Positions 8,016-16,500 of a stretch of 52,818 nucleotides of DNA are shown here, one piece after another. How positions within the stretch are numbered: the first letter of the stretch is position 1; every line of letters begins with the position of its first letter. Both the position numbers and the translations under genes were made by a program. Under the pieces are notes generated by a model. It ran no database searches and was not told where the DNA came from. It saw only the letters and a program-made list of their open reading frames with translations. Origin of the DNA: Clostridioides difficile CD160 (GTDB lineage: Bacteria > Bacillota > Clostridia > Peptostreptococcales > Peptostreptococcaceae). The stretch spans positions 1-52,818 of the forward strand of contig NZ_AVHW01000072.1 in the NCBI RefSeq assembly GCF_000449425.2. The letters are read 5' to 3'.

Positions 8016-8660
8016 CTAGTTACGTTTTTTAGCTTCACATCTAAATATTCGCATACCTTGTGACATAAATTTGTCCTCATACTCTGTTGTAACATTATTT
8101 TCATACTCACTATTTCCTAAATCAAGAGAAATATTCTTCAATAGCCAATTATTTGCAGCAATTTCATTTAAACTAAACTCGAATAATTTTTCATTATCTG
8201 TTTTAAAGTGAATTTCGCCATTATCTTCCAAAACCTTATTGTACATTTCTAAAAATCCAGAATGAGTTAGTCTTCTCTTACTCCATCTATTTTTAGGCCA
8301 TGGGTCACAGAAATTTATATAAATTCTTGATAATTCTTTAGCTTCAAAGTAATCTAAAATATTGCTTACATCTCCCCATAAAAATAATATATTATTCAAA
8401 TTAGAAGAATCAGCTTTTTCAACAGCCTTTAAAAGAACTTCTTCCTTAAGTTCCATAGCAATATAATTTATGTCAGGGTTCTGTTTGGCTAAAGTTGTTA
8501 TAAATTTACCTTTACCAGTACCAAATTCTACATGTATGGGATTATCATTTCCAAACTTTAAACTCCACTTGCCTTTTATTTTTTCTATATCGTCTCTTAA
8601 AACGTATTTTGTATAACTTAAAAGTTTTTCATCTGCACCTTTTTTTCGTCTTCTTCTCAC
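8016..8660 (-). CDS. trmB: tRNA (guanine-N7)-methyltransferase
   Basis: This 214-residue SAM-dependent methyltransferase modifies G46 of tRNAs. The SAM-binding loop VEFGTGKGKF and the family-specific catalytic stretch FCDPWPKNRWSKRRLTHSGF identify it clearly. I start it at GTG 8660, where AAGGAG is well placed and the protein begins RRRRKKGADEK as in relatives; an upstream in-frame ATG at 8699 lacks a site. It is a cytosolic housekeeping enzyme. The next gene upstream, the HesB-like gene, is on the same strand but ends at its own strong terminator. Confidence 0.93.
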   Translation of the reverse strand: MRRRRKKGADEKLLSYTKYVLRDDIEKIKGKWSLKFGNDNPIHVEFGTGKGKFITTLAKQNPDINYIAMELKEEVLLKAVEKADSSNLNNILFLWGDVSNILDYFEAKELSRIYINFCDPWPKNRWSKRRLTHSGFLEMYNKVLEDNGEIHFKTDNEKLFEFSLNEIAANNWLLKNISLDLGNSEYENNVTTEYEDKFMSQGMRIFRCEAKKRN

Positions 8661-8730
8661 AATAATTCTCCTTATATATAAAAAATTAGTAAAATACATT
8701 TTTTATTATACATTATCTGAGCAAAAAATA

Positions 8731-8777
8731 AAAAGAACTCTCTTAAAATAGAAAATTATTTCTATAAAGAGAGTTCT
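8731..8777 (-). terminator. Intrinsic terminator after the HesB-like gene
   Basis: AGAACTCTCTT (8734-8744) pairs perfectly with AAGAGAGTTCT (8767-8777), and the inner bases extend the stem. On the minus strand TTTTTATTTTTTG follows. Confidence 0.85.
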
Positions 8778-8798
8778 CAATTTGCTAAAAAGTTAATC

Positions 8799-9119
8799 TT
8801 AGTGGCACCCTGAACAACCAGAGCATCCTCCCCCACCTTGATCTTTCATATTTTCAGGAATAACTCTAAATCCAAATCCTGTATCTTCTATTATTATATC
8901 TCCATACTGACTATATTCATCAGAGCTCATTACAAACTGTAATTCTCCAACTTCATAAGTTAAGTCATCTTCTTTTTTCTCATCTAAAGCTAGTCCAAAA
9001 GAAGGACCTCCACAACCAACACCTGCAAAGTATACTCTTATATTATTAGGTTTATCTTGATTGTCTTTTAAGATACTTTTCAAAGTATCAATAGCTGTTT
9101 CTGGTAAAGTAATTTTCAT
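8799..9119 (-). CDS. HesB/IscA-like iron-sulfur or selenium-type small protein
   Basis: This 106-residue protein has the HesB/IscA-like beta fold signature (TLPETAIDTLKSIL, YFAGVGCGGPSFGLALDE, EDTGFGFRVI). It also has a distinctive C-terminal tail, GGGGCSGCSGCH, with three cysteines and a histidine. A-type carriers bind iron-sulfur clusters through Cys at GCGG and C-terminal cysteines, so a metal or cluster carrier role is inferred. ATG at 9119 follows AAAGGGAAT; an upstream TTG reading at 9137 would absorb that site. The 5' region holds one copy of the direct repeat also found upstream of the AraC gene, and that copy includes an extended -10. Confidence 0.75.
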   Translation of the reverse strand: MKITLPETAIDTLKSILKDNQDKPNNIRVYFAGVGCGGPSFGLALDEKKEDDLTYEVGELQFVMSSDEYSQYGDIIIEDTGFGFRVIPENMKDQGGGGCSGCSGCH

Positions 9120-9288
9120 TAAATCATTCCCTTTCAAATATTTTATTAAAACAATATCTATTATATACCCATATAAGGTACATAATCAATTAGTTTTTGC
9201 ATATTTTACTAAAACTTCTGCCAAATATTACTTAAAGCTTTAAAATACTTTATATGATATTTTATTTCCTTAAGTAAATACCCTATTG

Positions 9289-9406
9289 TATGCTTAGTAA
9301 ACAAATAAAACTTATGCTAAAAAATATAATGATTTTATTTGTTGTTTTAATATTATAACACATTTGATAATGTCCAATTCATATATGCAAAATTTATATA
9401 TTTGAA
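9289..9406. repeat. Diverged direct repeat, copy 1
   Basis: This copy shares TATGCTTAGTAAACAAA exactly with 11485-11501. It stays similar, at roughly three quarters of positions by eye, through ATTATAACAcATTTGATAaTgTCcAATT. Read on the minus strand it contains an extended -10 (TGTTATAAT, 9360-9352) that could drive the HesB-like gene about 230 nt away. Together with copy 2 it brackets the VOC-VOC-AraC segment. Confidence 0.7.
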
Positions 9407-9420
9407 AGCTTATCTGTGTA

Positions 9421-9466
9421 CAACAAGCAAAGCATAATGGTGTGTACCATTATGCTTTGTTTGTTG
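9421..9466. repeat. 21-bp near-perfect hairpin downstream of VOC gene
   Basis: CAACAAGCAAAGCATAATGG plus T pairs with its complement across a GTGT loop, with one G-T pair in 21. It lies 20 nt past the stop of the leftward VOC gene, where a terminator is expected. The minus-strand sequence after it (TACACAG) lacks a U-run, so it is either an unusual terminator or an mRNA-stabilising or mobile-element-derived hairpin. Confidence 0.7.
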
Positions 9467-9485
9467 CTATTGAAAAATGGTGTTG

Positions 9486-9911
9486 CTATAACAATGAAAA
9501 ATGACTACTCTCGATAACTGATTTCATCTGACATAAGCAGAAAGGATGTCCAGCTGGGTCAAACATAACCTTCCAATCATCGGAAAATTGTTCATCTGCG
9601 ATTGTTGCTCCACAATGAAGTGCATATTGAACTGCTTTTTCCAAATCATTAACAGCAAAATCCATATGTGCCATTTGCTGTTGAGCTTCAGGCTTTTGCG
9701 GCCACACAGGTGGTTTATACTCAGGATTTCGTTGAAATGTTATACCAGGATATGTACCTTGATTTGTTCCTGGAGCACCAACACATGCAAATTCTTCATT
9801 ATAAAATGGGATTTCCCAATTAAGTAACATAGCATAGAATTTTGCTAATTCATGTGGGTCTTTACAATCCATTGTAAATGAGTACATTTTTATTTTCAAT
9901 TCATCATACAT
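9486..9911 (-). CDS. VOC (glyoxalase-like) family protein
   Basis: This 141-residue protein has the vicinal-oxygen-chelate pattern of two beta-alpha-beta units, from MYSFTMDCKDPHELAKFYAM to VMFDPAGHPFCLCQ. It matches the glyoxalase-like subgroup with the C-terminal 'DPAGHPFCL' signature rather than a characterised lyase; substrate unknown. ATG at 9911 has GGAGGTAATT upstream. Its coding sequence is visibly richer in G+C than its neighbours (CGG, GCG, CTGGG stretches), which suggests acquisition from elsewhere. It is the outermost gene of the repeat-bounded segment with a second VOC gene and an AraC regulator. Confidence 0.75.
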   Translation of the reverse strand: MYDELKIKMYSFTMDCKDPHELAKFYAMLLNWEIPFYNEEFACVGAPGTNQGTYPGITFQRNPEYKPPVWPQKPEAQQQMAHMDFAVNDLEKAVQYALHCGATIADEQFSDDWKVMFDPAGHPFCLCQMKSVIESSHFSLL

Positions 9912-10080
9912 AACGTAATTACCTCCAAATGTATTTCTTTATCTTTTTATTGATATTTCTTTCTTTTATTTTAAATTCAAATATTGAGTTTGTAAGCTAT
10001 TTTATGTATTCTTATATTGTGTACTAAATATTTATTTTTTGCAATATAAAGAAAAATTTCTATATTTTAATATTTTATAA

Positions 10081-10536
10081 TTATTGAAACTGCTTAATAA
10101 ATTCAACAGGATACATCGTGCGTTTTGAAATTTCTTCGATACTTAAATCTTGCTTTAAAAACCTTTTTATGACACTTTCCATATTTTCTGAAACTTCTAT
10201 AATATTTTTGTCAAAGTCATAGAATCTAAAAGTTCTTTGCCCCCAAGAATATTCCTTTATAGGATGTAAAAATTCGATATTTTCTATTCTATTTATTTTG
10301 CTTTCCCACTGTTTGATGTCATCAACTTCAAAATACAATTGAAAACTATTTGATTGTTGATTTATTGGTAATTCATATCCAATTATAGCTTTGTAATTGA
10401 TTTGTAAGCCAAATCCATTTTCAAATGATACATGCTCTCCTAAATCTAATGTAACTTTTTGTTCCATAACATCTTCATAAAATTTCTTTGATTTATTTAT
10501 GTCTTTGACAATTAATAATACTCCTCCAAATTTCAT
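10081..10536 (-). CDS. VOC family protein (glyoxalase/bleomycin-resistance type)
   Basis: This is a 151-residue protein. Residues 1-115 form a VOC domain (GGVLLIVKDINKSKKFYEDV at the start; WGQRTFRFYDFDKNIIEVSE near the end, with the family's metal-ligand-type Glu). A C-terminal 30-residue tail, IKRFLKQDLSIEEISKRT, is reminiscent of a helix-turn-helix. Such proteins bind or modify small toxic compounds; the ligand is not predictable here. It lies 35 nt after the AraC-type regulator on the same strand, so the regulator and this gene are probably one operon. AAGGATAG-like site upstream of ATG. Confidence 0.75.
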   Translation of the reverse strand: MKFGGVLLIVKDINKSKKFYEDVMEQKVTLDLGEHVSFENGFGLQINYKAIIGYELPINQQSNSFQLYFEVDDIKQWESKINRIENIEFLHPIKEYSWGQRTFRFYDFDKNIIEVSENMESVIKRFLKQDLSIEEISKRTMYPVEFIKQFQ

Positions 10537-10571
10537 ATTATCACTATCCTTTCTTTTACAAATATTATAGC

Positions 10572-11405
10572 TTAAAATTTTGCAATTTCACTGTAAAAAT
10601 CAGACATATTGGCTCGATATTTTTGAGGAGTTATTCCACAAACAATTTTAAAATCTTTAATAAAATGTGGAATATCATAAAATCCTAATTCATTACATAT
10701 ATAGAGCAATGAAATTTTATTATTGTTTAGAAGTTGTATAGATTTATTAATGCGTACTAAACGTGAAAAAGTCTTCATATTCACACCTAGATATTGATTA
10801 AAAAGTCGGTTTAAATGTCTAGAACTATAATATACTTTCTTAGAAATTTCTTCTGAAGATATATTTCCAAAGTTATTAATAATTAACTTAATTGCCAAAT
10901 TAAACTCATCTGAGTATACAGTTTTAATATTAGAAATCAATAACTCTTCTAACTTTAAAATCAATTCATCTGTAGATAAAGACTCCTTGAATATCTTTTT
11001 TATTTCTATATCTAGTAAAGTATTAACTGAGGAAAAGAAAACAACTTTATCCCTAAGCTCACTTTGTTGTACACCTACAATTGGAAAAAAACCAGCAGGT
11101 TGAAACTCAATAATTAATATAACCTCACATTTATTAGCAATATTTCCTACTGTTTTTGGTTTAGTAGTTGGACCAAATAATAAACTATGTAATCCTATAT
11201 CATCGTAAAAAAATACTAAAGTTACACTTCCATGAGGGATAATAGTATAATTATCAGAGATTGTTGTTTGATTTGGAAATGAGATAGTAAAATTTGATAT
11301 CCAATTTCTTAATTGTATACAAGGCAAGAGATAAACAAAATCCTCTTCATAAATAAGAAGTGACCTATCTTTATTTATAAGACGAATGCTTTCTTTTTTT
11401 AACAT
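10572..11405 (-). CDS. AraC family transcriptional regulator
   Basis: This is a 277-residue regulator. The C-terminal 100 residues carry two helix-turn-helices (ISSEEISKKVYYSSRHLNRL, then LLYICNELGFYDIPHFIKDF with the typical GITPQKYR ending). The N-terminal 150 residues (YLLPCIQLRNWISNFTIS) match the DUF6597 sensor type found in many AraC proteins. It probably controls the two VOC genes downstream and itself. The 5' region contains an extended -10 promoter inside repeat copy 2 and an 11-codon leader reading frame (11437-11472). Confidence 0.88.
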   Translation of the reverse strand: MLKKESIRLINKDRSLLIYEEDFVYLLPCIQLRNWISNFTISFPNQTTISDNYTIIPHGSVTLVFFYDDIGLHSLLFGPTTKPKTVGNIANKCEVILIIEFQPAGFFPIVGVQQSELRDKVVFFSSVNTLLDIEIKKIFKESLSTDELILKLEELLISNIKTVYSDEFNLAIKLIINNFGNISSEEISKKVYYSSRHLNRLFNQYLGVNMKTFSRLVRINKSIQLLNNNKISLLYICNELGFYDIPHFIKDFKIVCGITPQKYRANMSDFYSEIAKF

Positions 11406-11436
11406 AAATTATATCCTATCCTGTCATTAATATTTA

Positions 11437-11472
11437 TTAAATAAGAAGTATCATGCTATTTTCATACATCAT
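11437..11472 (-). CDS. Possible 11-residue leader peptide upstream of AraC gene
   Basis: The frame MMYENSMILLI begins at ATG 11472, five bases after an AAGGAG site, and ends at TAA 11437, 32 nt before the regulator's ATG. A good ribosome site in front of so short a frame suggests a leader peptide that could couple translation to AraC expression. It is too short to judge by coding signal, and no terminator or antiterminator pair is visible. Confidence 0.3.
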   Translation of the reverse strand: MMYENSMILLI

Positions 11473-11484
11473 GAATACTCCTTA

Positions 11485-11612
11485 TATGCTTAGTAAACAA
11501 AATAAAAATAAAATAATAAAAAATATATTACTTTTATCTGTCATTTTATATTATAACATATTTGATAGTATCTAATTTATATCTACTTTACATATGTAAA
11601 ATTTATAGAGTT
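11485..11612. repeat. Diverged direct repeat, copy 2 (AraC promoter region)
   Basis: This is the second copy of the repeat at 9289-9406, sharing TATGCTTAGTAAACAAA and the ATTATAACAtATTTGATAgTaTCtAATT stretch. Read on the minus strand it gives an extended -10, TGTTATAAT (11558-11550), about 145 nt before the AraC start. The two copies are 2.2 kb apart in the same orientation. Confidence 0.7.
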
Positions 11613-11646
11613 AAAAATATCTACATCAAAATAGAATAATCAATCA

Positions 11647-12333
11647 TTATACGATTACACCATCTAAAACTGTAATAGTACGGCTACTACTTTTAGTTGC
11701 TTCTCGTGAGTGGGTTACCATAATTATAGTTTGACCACTTTCTTTATTTATTTTACTCAGTAAATTTATTATTTCTGTTCCAGTTTTACTATCTAAATTT
11801 CCAGTAGGTTCATCAGCAAATAGAATTTCTGGTTTTCCTATTAAAGCCCGAGCTATAGCAACACGTTGCTGTTGACCACCAGATAATTCTCTTGGTGTAT
11901 GCTTACGTCTATCATATAAACCAACTATATTCAAAATTTCATCTAATTGTTTTTTATAGTCTTTTAAATTTTTACCATCTAATAATAAAGGAAGCATTAT
12001 GTTTTCTTCCACATTTAGATTTGGTATTAGATTGTAAAATTGAAATACAAATCCTATATTTCTACGGCGTATTATACTCATCTTATCATCATCAAGATGT
12101 GATATATCAGTTCCATTCATATACACTTTTCCATTTGTCGGAGTATCCAAACCACCTAAGATATATAAAAGAGTGCTTTTACCAGAACCAGATTGACCCA
12201 TTATAGAAACAAATTCACCTTTCATTACTTGTAAAGATACATCTTTTAATACTCTCGTTGTTGTATTTCCAATTTTAAATTCTTTAATAATATTTTTTGC
12301 TTCTACAGCCAAACTATTACACGCAGTTTTCAT
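11647..12333 (-). CDS. ABC transporter ATP-binding protein (MacB/LolD class)
   Basis: This is a 228-residue ATPase of the antimicrobial-peptide/macrolide exporter class. Walker A is GQSGSGKST, the signature [15 protein letters not shown], Walker [14 protein letters not shown], and the H-loop MVTHS. I start it at ATG 12333, behind GGAGGTTAAT; the alternative TTG at 12345 is part of that site. It follows the 825-residue FtsX-type permease after 13 nt. The pair probably exports or senses a membrane-active compound, with the histidine kinase upstream as sensor. No substrate-binding or membrane-fusion partner is present. Confidence 0.9.
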   Translation of the reverse strand: MKTACNSLAVEAKNIIKEFKIGNTTTRVLKDVSLQVMKGEFVSIMGQSGSGKSTLLYILGGLDTPTNGKVYMNGTDISHLDDDKMSIIRRRNIGFVFQFYNLIPNLNVEENIMLPLLLDGKNLKDYKKQLDEILNIVGLYDRRKHTPRELSGGQQQRVAIARALIGKPEILFADEPTGNLDSKTGTEIINLLSKINKESGQTIIMVTHSREATKSSSRTITVLDGVIV

Positions 12334-12346
12334 ATTAACCTCCAAA

Positions 12347-14824
12347 TTATTCGAATTTAATTTCTTCTACCAGCTTCATTTTCTTCCCTTTTACAATAGG
12401 TACTATTGAGCCTATTAAGGTTACTGTAATTCCCAATAACCCTGCAATAATAAATGTTTTAAAATCTAAATTTGGTGTCATTGAAATCTTTGGTCCTGCA
12501 ACTATGAAGATAGTTTGAATTTCCATTATAGATATTACAATCCCAATAACAGCACCAAGTAAACCTGAAGTAAAACCTTCAATCAATGTCATTTTTACAT
12601 TTTGTTTATCGCTCTGTCCTACCGATTTGTACATAGCTATAAAGCGTCTCTCTTGAATATAATTAATTAGCAGATTATTGATAATACCTACTGTAGCAAG
12701 AATAAAAATAAAATAAGTCATTTTATTCATAGGAGATAAAAAACTGCTTATAGTTTTTAAAGCATCATTGTTAAATTCTTCAACAGTACGACTCCAATTA
12801 GATGTATCTCCAAATAAGTCTCTTATCTGAATCATAACAGCATCTGGATTAACGGCTGTATATGCTAAAAAACCATAATTAATTTCATCAAAATCACTAA
12901 CAGCATAATGTGATGGTATAACAGCTTCTACATCACTTACACGAGATTTAAAACTCCCCACTATACTATAAGAAAAATTAGATTTATCATTAGATAGAGT
13001 TATGGTATCTCCTATAGACAAGCCTACTTTTTTTAAAGTATCTTCATTCAAAATAATAGAACGTTTATCTTTGAAAGATTCAATCACTTGCTCTTTCATA
13101 TCATAATTTGTATAATTAATTGCAAGCATAGAACTGTATAATTTTAAATTATCTGTAGCTTCTAATCTTGAAAATATTCTATCGTTACCAGAAATCTTAT
13201 TATTCATAACATAAGTAGGTAAAACATTTTCAATTCCATTCATATGTCTAACATCTTCAATAAACTCTTCATCCATCTTTCCATCTGCAAAACCCTGTAA
13301 TTCTGCATCTCGAAATACATCACCTATATAAGTCTTTACAAAACTACCAACAACACTTATTGCAATTACTGCAGAAATACTTATAAATAATAATGTGATA
13401 TTCTGTGTGATATTTTTATTATTTTTTATATTTCTAGCAGCTAATTTACCCTCATTGCCTAAAATCTTTTCATAAACAAACTCAAAAACTGTAGACATAG
13501 TATTAGTAAAAAGTGGTATTAATACAATAGTGGATACAATTAATCCTAGCAATGAAAATCCGCCAGCTACATATAATGTATTTTCAGGCGATATTCTTGG
13601 CAGTAGAATAGACAAAATAAGTATAATAGTTCCTATAAAAAGTATAGAACGATTTGAAACACGTTTTTCTTCTACTGTTCCTAATACAATACTTTTGATA
13701 GGTAAACGACCAGCTTTTTTAACAGGTATATATGCACTAAGAGAAGAAACAATTATTGCTACTATAACAGAGACAATTACTCCAATAGGAGATATAACTG
13801 TTGGGATTGATATTCCTTGTTCAAGAGAGTTTCCAAGTCCATGAAGCATAATATTCAAAACAACTATACCAATAGGAATAGCAATCAATCCTCCAATACT
13901 TCCATATAGTATACTTTCAAACATTAAGATATAAATTACAGTTTTTTTATTGGCACCAATACTTCTAAAAGTACCAATAAACGGAAGGCGTTCTAATGTA
14001 ATCACCTTATAACTACTGTATATAATAAATATACTAAGAGTTAATGCGAAAAAGCTTATTAAAAAGAAAGGCATTGCTTTTTGTCTAGCATCTGCAACTA
14101 TCTTACTTTCATTTACTGTACTTGATACCTTGAATTTTTCAGTTGAGAGCTCTTCAGATAATTTATTTACTAGACTTTCTGTATTTTCTTCTTTTGATTC
14201 TATAAGAACTCTTGTATATCCATTTACTTTATCTAAAATCTTTGATAGAGTTTCTTTAGGTAATAGTGCATTTACACCTCTTGTATGTCTCAAAAATACT
14301 GTATCATATGAAGCAATATCACTAACTTCAAAAGTATAAGTCTTACCATGGATTTGTAAAGTAATAGAATCACCTTTTTTTATTTTATATTTTGATGTAA
14401 AACGATTAGGAAGAATAATTTTATTACCAGAAAAGTCATCAATATTATTTCCATTTTCTAATCGTGGTTTGTTGATTTTATTCAGTTGATTTAAGTCTGC
14501 TGATATAAGACTAAATGATTCATAATATCCATCCTTATGATAAACAGCAGAACTTTCCAATATCCCAACCTTTGATTTTATGGAGTTTAGATTGGGAATA
14601 TCTTCTAGACTAGTTAACATATCTGGATTCTTATTTTGAACAGATACAGTTGCACTACCAAACATACCTCTTGCCATCTTTCTCTGCGCACTTTCGTAAG
14701 ATAATCCAATCGAGAATGAAACAAAAAGTAAAACTGTTGATAAAACTATGGACAATAACATAACTGCTGTCCTAATTTTTCTTTCTCTAACATTTGTTAA
14801 AATATACTTTAATATAATCTTCAA
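12347..14824 (-). CDS. ABC transporter permease with two FtsX domains
   Basis: This 825-residue permease has an N-terminal transmembrane helix (about residues 18-38) and a large extracellular domain. Three helices follow (about 250-370, the first FtsX domain), then a central pair, a further extracellular domain, and a C-terminal FtsX domain of three helices ending near residue 815. This is the duplicated FtsX layout of exporters in Firmicutes. It pairs with the ATPase 13 nt downstream. A dyad at 14854-14883 and a tandem 10-bp repeat at 15002-15021 lie between it and the kinase gene upstream. Confidence 0.88.
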   Translation of the reverse strand: MKIILKYILTNVRERKIRTAVMLLSIVLSTVLLFVSFSIGLSYESAQRKMARGMFGSATVSVQNKNPDMLTSLEDIPNLNSIKSKVGILESSAVYHKDGYYESFSLISADLNQLNKINKPRLENGNNIDDFSGNKIILPNRFTSKYKIKKGDSITLQIHGKTYTFEVSDIASYDTVFLRHTRGVNALLPKETLSKILDKVNGYTRVLIESKEENTESLVNKLSEELSTEKFKVSSTVNESKIVADARQKAMPFFLISFFALTLSIFIIYSSYKVITLERLPFIGTFRSIGANKKTVIYILMFESILYGSIGGLIAIPIGIVVLNIMLHGLGNSLEQGISIPTVISPIGVIVSVIVAIIVSSLSAYIPVKKAGRLPIKSIVLGTVEEKRVSNRSILFIGTIILILSILLPRISPENTLYVAGGFSLLGLIVSTIVLIPLFTNTMSTVFEFVYEKILGNEGKLAARNIKNNKNITQNITLLFISISAVIAISVVGSFVKTYIGDVFRDAELQGFADGKMDEEFIEDVRHMNGIENVLPTYVMNNKISGNDRIFSRLEATDNLKLYSSMLAINYTNYDMKEQVIESFKDKRSIILNEDTLKKVGLSIGDTITLSNDKSNFSYSIVGSFKSRVSDVEAVIPSHYAVSDFDEINYGFLAYTAVNPDAVMIQIRDLFGDTSNWSRTVEEFNNDALKTISSFLSPMNKMTYFIFILATVGIINNLLINYIQERRFIAMYKSVGQSDKQNVKMTLIEGFTSGLLGAVIGIVISIMEIQTIFIVAGPKISMTPNLDFKTFIIAGLLGITVTLIGSIVPIVKGKKMKLVEEIKFE

Positions 14825-14853
14825 ATTTACACCTACTTCCTTAATTAAACCTA

Positions 14854-14883
14854 ACCTAGATTTAGATTTAATCCAATCTAGGT
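14854..14883. repeat. Dyad upstream of permease gene
   Basis: ACCTAGATT and AATCTAGGT are perfectly complementary around a 12-base spacer, 30 nt upstream of the permease ATG. It is either an operator or an mRNA leader hairpin. Confidence 0.5.
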
Positions 14884-14942
14884 AGAATCTCTAATACAAC
14901 TTTTTCTTCTTCTGTTTTCAACTAAACAAAATCCTAAATAAA

Positions 14943-14988
14943 AAAGATTGATAAACTATTATATAAACATAATAATCTACCAATCTTA
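14943..14988 (-). terminator. Putative terminator after histidine kinase
   Basis: AAGATTG (14944-14950) pairs with CAATCTT (14981-14987), with a partly paired AT-rich interior. On the minus strand it runs into TTTTTTATTT. A TATAAT lies inside the loop, so the region may instead, or also, carry the ABC operon promoter. Confidence 0.55.
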
Positions 14989-15001
14989 ATATATTTTTTA
15001 G

Positions 15002-15021
15002 TTAACCTTAATTAACCTTAA
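15002..15021 (-). promoter_or_regulatory. Tandem 10-bp repeats, candidate response-regulator site
   Basis: Two exact adjacent copies of TTAAGGTTAA (minus strand) lie just beyond the kinase stop codon and about 180 nt upstream of the permease. Direct repeats at one helical turn are the usual form of OmpR-family response regulator sites. The bound protein is unknown, since no regulator gene is adjacent. Confidence 0.45.
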
Positions 15022-16425
15022 CTAAGTAGAAAAACAGATATGAAATGAACTACCTAATCTCAATTCACTTTCAACAGATATATCTCCTCCATGAATTTCA
15101 ATAATTTGCTTTGTTATTGCCAATCCTAAACCAGTTCCTTCTATTCTTTGCTTTGTATTATTTCCTCTATAATAACGATTAAATAAATTTGACACTTCTT
15201 CTCTTGTCATCCCTTTTCCATTATCTGAAATAATAATTTCAATTTTTTTATTCAATGCTATATGTACAACAACTTTAGTATTCTTATTTCCATATGTAAA
15301 AGCGTTAATGATAAGATTGCTAAAAGCACGTTTTAATAGTGTATAATCAAAACTAAAATCAATACTGTCTATCTCATTTTTAAATTCAATTATATTTGAC
15401 TCATACTCTGGGTAGTTTAAAATATCAATGGACAATTCCTTCAAAAACCTTACTAAATCACCATTTTTCTTATTTAAAGGAAGAATTCCATTTTGTAATT
15501 GATATGTTAACTTTAAATCACTTATAAGTTTATTTGTATATTCTATATTCTTTAGCATGATTGAAGCGTATTTGTTTATTTTTTCAGATGAATGAGTAAT
15601 ACTACTATCTGTAAGGAGCTCTGCATATCCTTTTATTGGTGAAAGTGGAGTTTTTAAATCATGAGTTATGTTTGAAATCCATTCTTCTCGCATAATATCA
15701 GTTTTCTTTTGTATCTCGTCACTTTTATGAATTTCTTCATTTAGAAGATTTAAACTATCATATACATCTGCAAAAACTCCTTTAATCTTGATTGGAAAGT
15801 AGCTTCTTTTTGCAATATCACTAACAGAAGCTGTAATATTTGAAATACACTTTGTTACCCAATAGCTGTAAGCAATTCCAAAAACCAAAATCATTAAAAA
15901 TATAATCCCTATAATTGAAAATATAATTGACTTCCCACCTATAAACTTAGTTCCATCAAAAAACATATTCACTTTAGATATATTTAAAGGAAAATGTATA
16001 ATATAAATAAAATCATTTTTGTTATTTGTAATAGTATTAAAGTAAACAGTGCCATCACTAGAATTATTTTGGTTGGCTAATACTAATAATTCAGAATTCG
16101 AATAGTAATTTTTATGGTCTTTTGGCTCTGAAAATCCATAAATTATATTTCCATTAGAATCTAAAATTTGTAACCACAATTTATTTTCTTGAAGCTTTTC
16201 TAACCCAGATTGTTTTATTCGTGGTTTATTATCTATAAACACTACTTGTTCATTAAAATCTTCTGTAAATTTTTTAGCCCAATCACTACGTACATACTTC
16301 CCATTTGGCTGTTGAATAGTAATAAGGGATAAGAAAATACCTATTACAGTAAAAATTAAACAAAGAAAAATTATGAAAAAAATAAGGTATGAACGGAGTA
16401 TTATTTTATAGCTAGGTTTATGCAT
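15022..16425 (-). CDS. Sensor histidine kinase without adjacent response regulator
   Basis: This is a 467-residue kinase. It has helix 1 (about residues 10-35), an extracytoplasmic sensor of about 130 residues, helix 2 (about 165-190), a HAMP-like linker, the H-box WISNITHDLKTPLSPIKGY with phospho-acceptor His255, the N-box NLIINAFTYG, and the G-boxes DNGKGM and GTGLGLAITK. The ATG at 16425 has no strong ribosome site and overlaps a preceding TAA (TAAATG), a form common when a start is translationally coupled. Yet no response regulator gene lies upstream; only a 26-codon frame does. It precedes an ABC exporter on the same strand. Confidence 0.9.
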   Translation of the reverse strand: MHKPSYKIILRSYLIFFIIFLCLIFTVIGIFLSLITIQQPNGKYVRSDWAKKFTEDFNEQVVFIDNKPRIKQSGLEKLQENKLWLQILDSNGNIIYGFSEPKDHKNYYSNSELLVLANQNNSSDGTVYFNTITNNKNDFIYIIHFPLNISKVNMFFDGTKFIGGKSIIFSIIGIIFLMILVFGIAYSYWVTKCISNITASVSDIAKRSYFPIKIKGVFADVYDSLNLLNEEIHKSDEIQKKTDIMREEWISNITHDLKTPLSPIKGYAELLTDSSITHSSEKINKYASIMLKNIEYTNKLISDLKLTYQLQNGILPLNKKNGDLVRFLKELSIDILNYPEYESNIIEFKNEIDSIDFSFDYTLLKRAFSNLIINAFTYGNKNTKVVVHIALNKKIEIIISDNGKGMTREEVSNLFNRYYRGNNTKQRIEGTGLGLAITKQIIEIHGGDISVESELRLGSSFHICFST

Positions 16426-16500
16426 TTAATCAACTCTTTTCTTAAACTTGTATTTTAATTTAAAAATATAACTATCTACATAAATTATATTTACATTACT

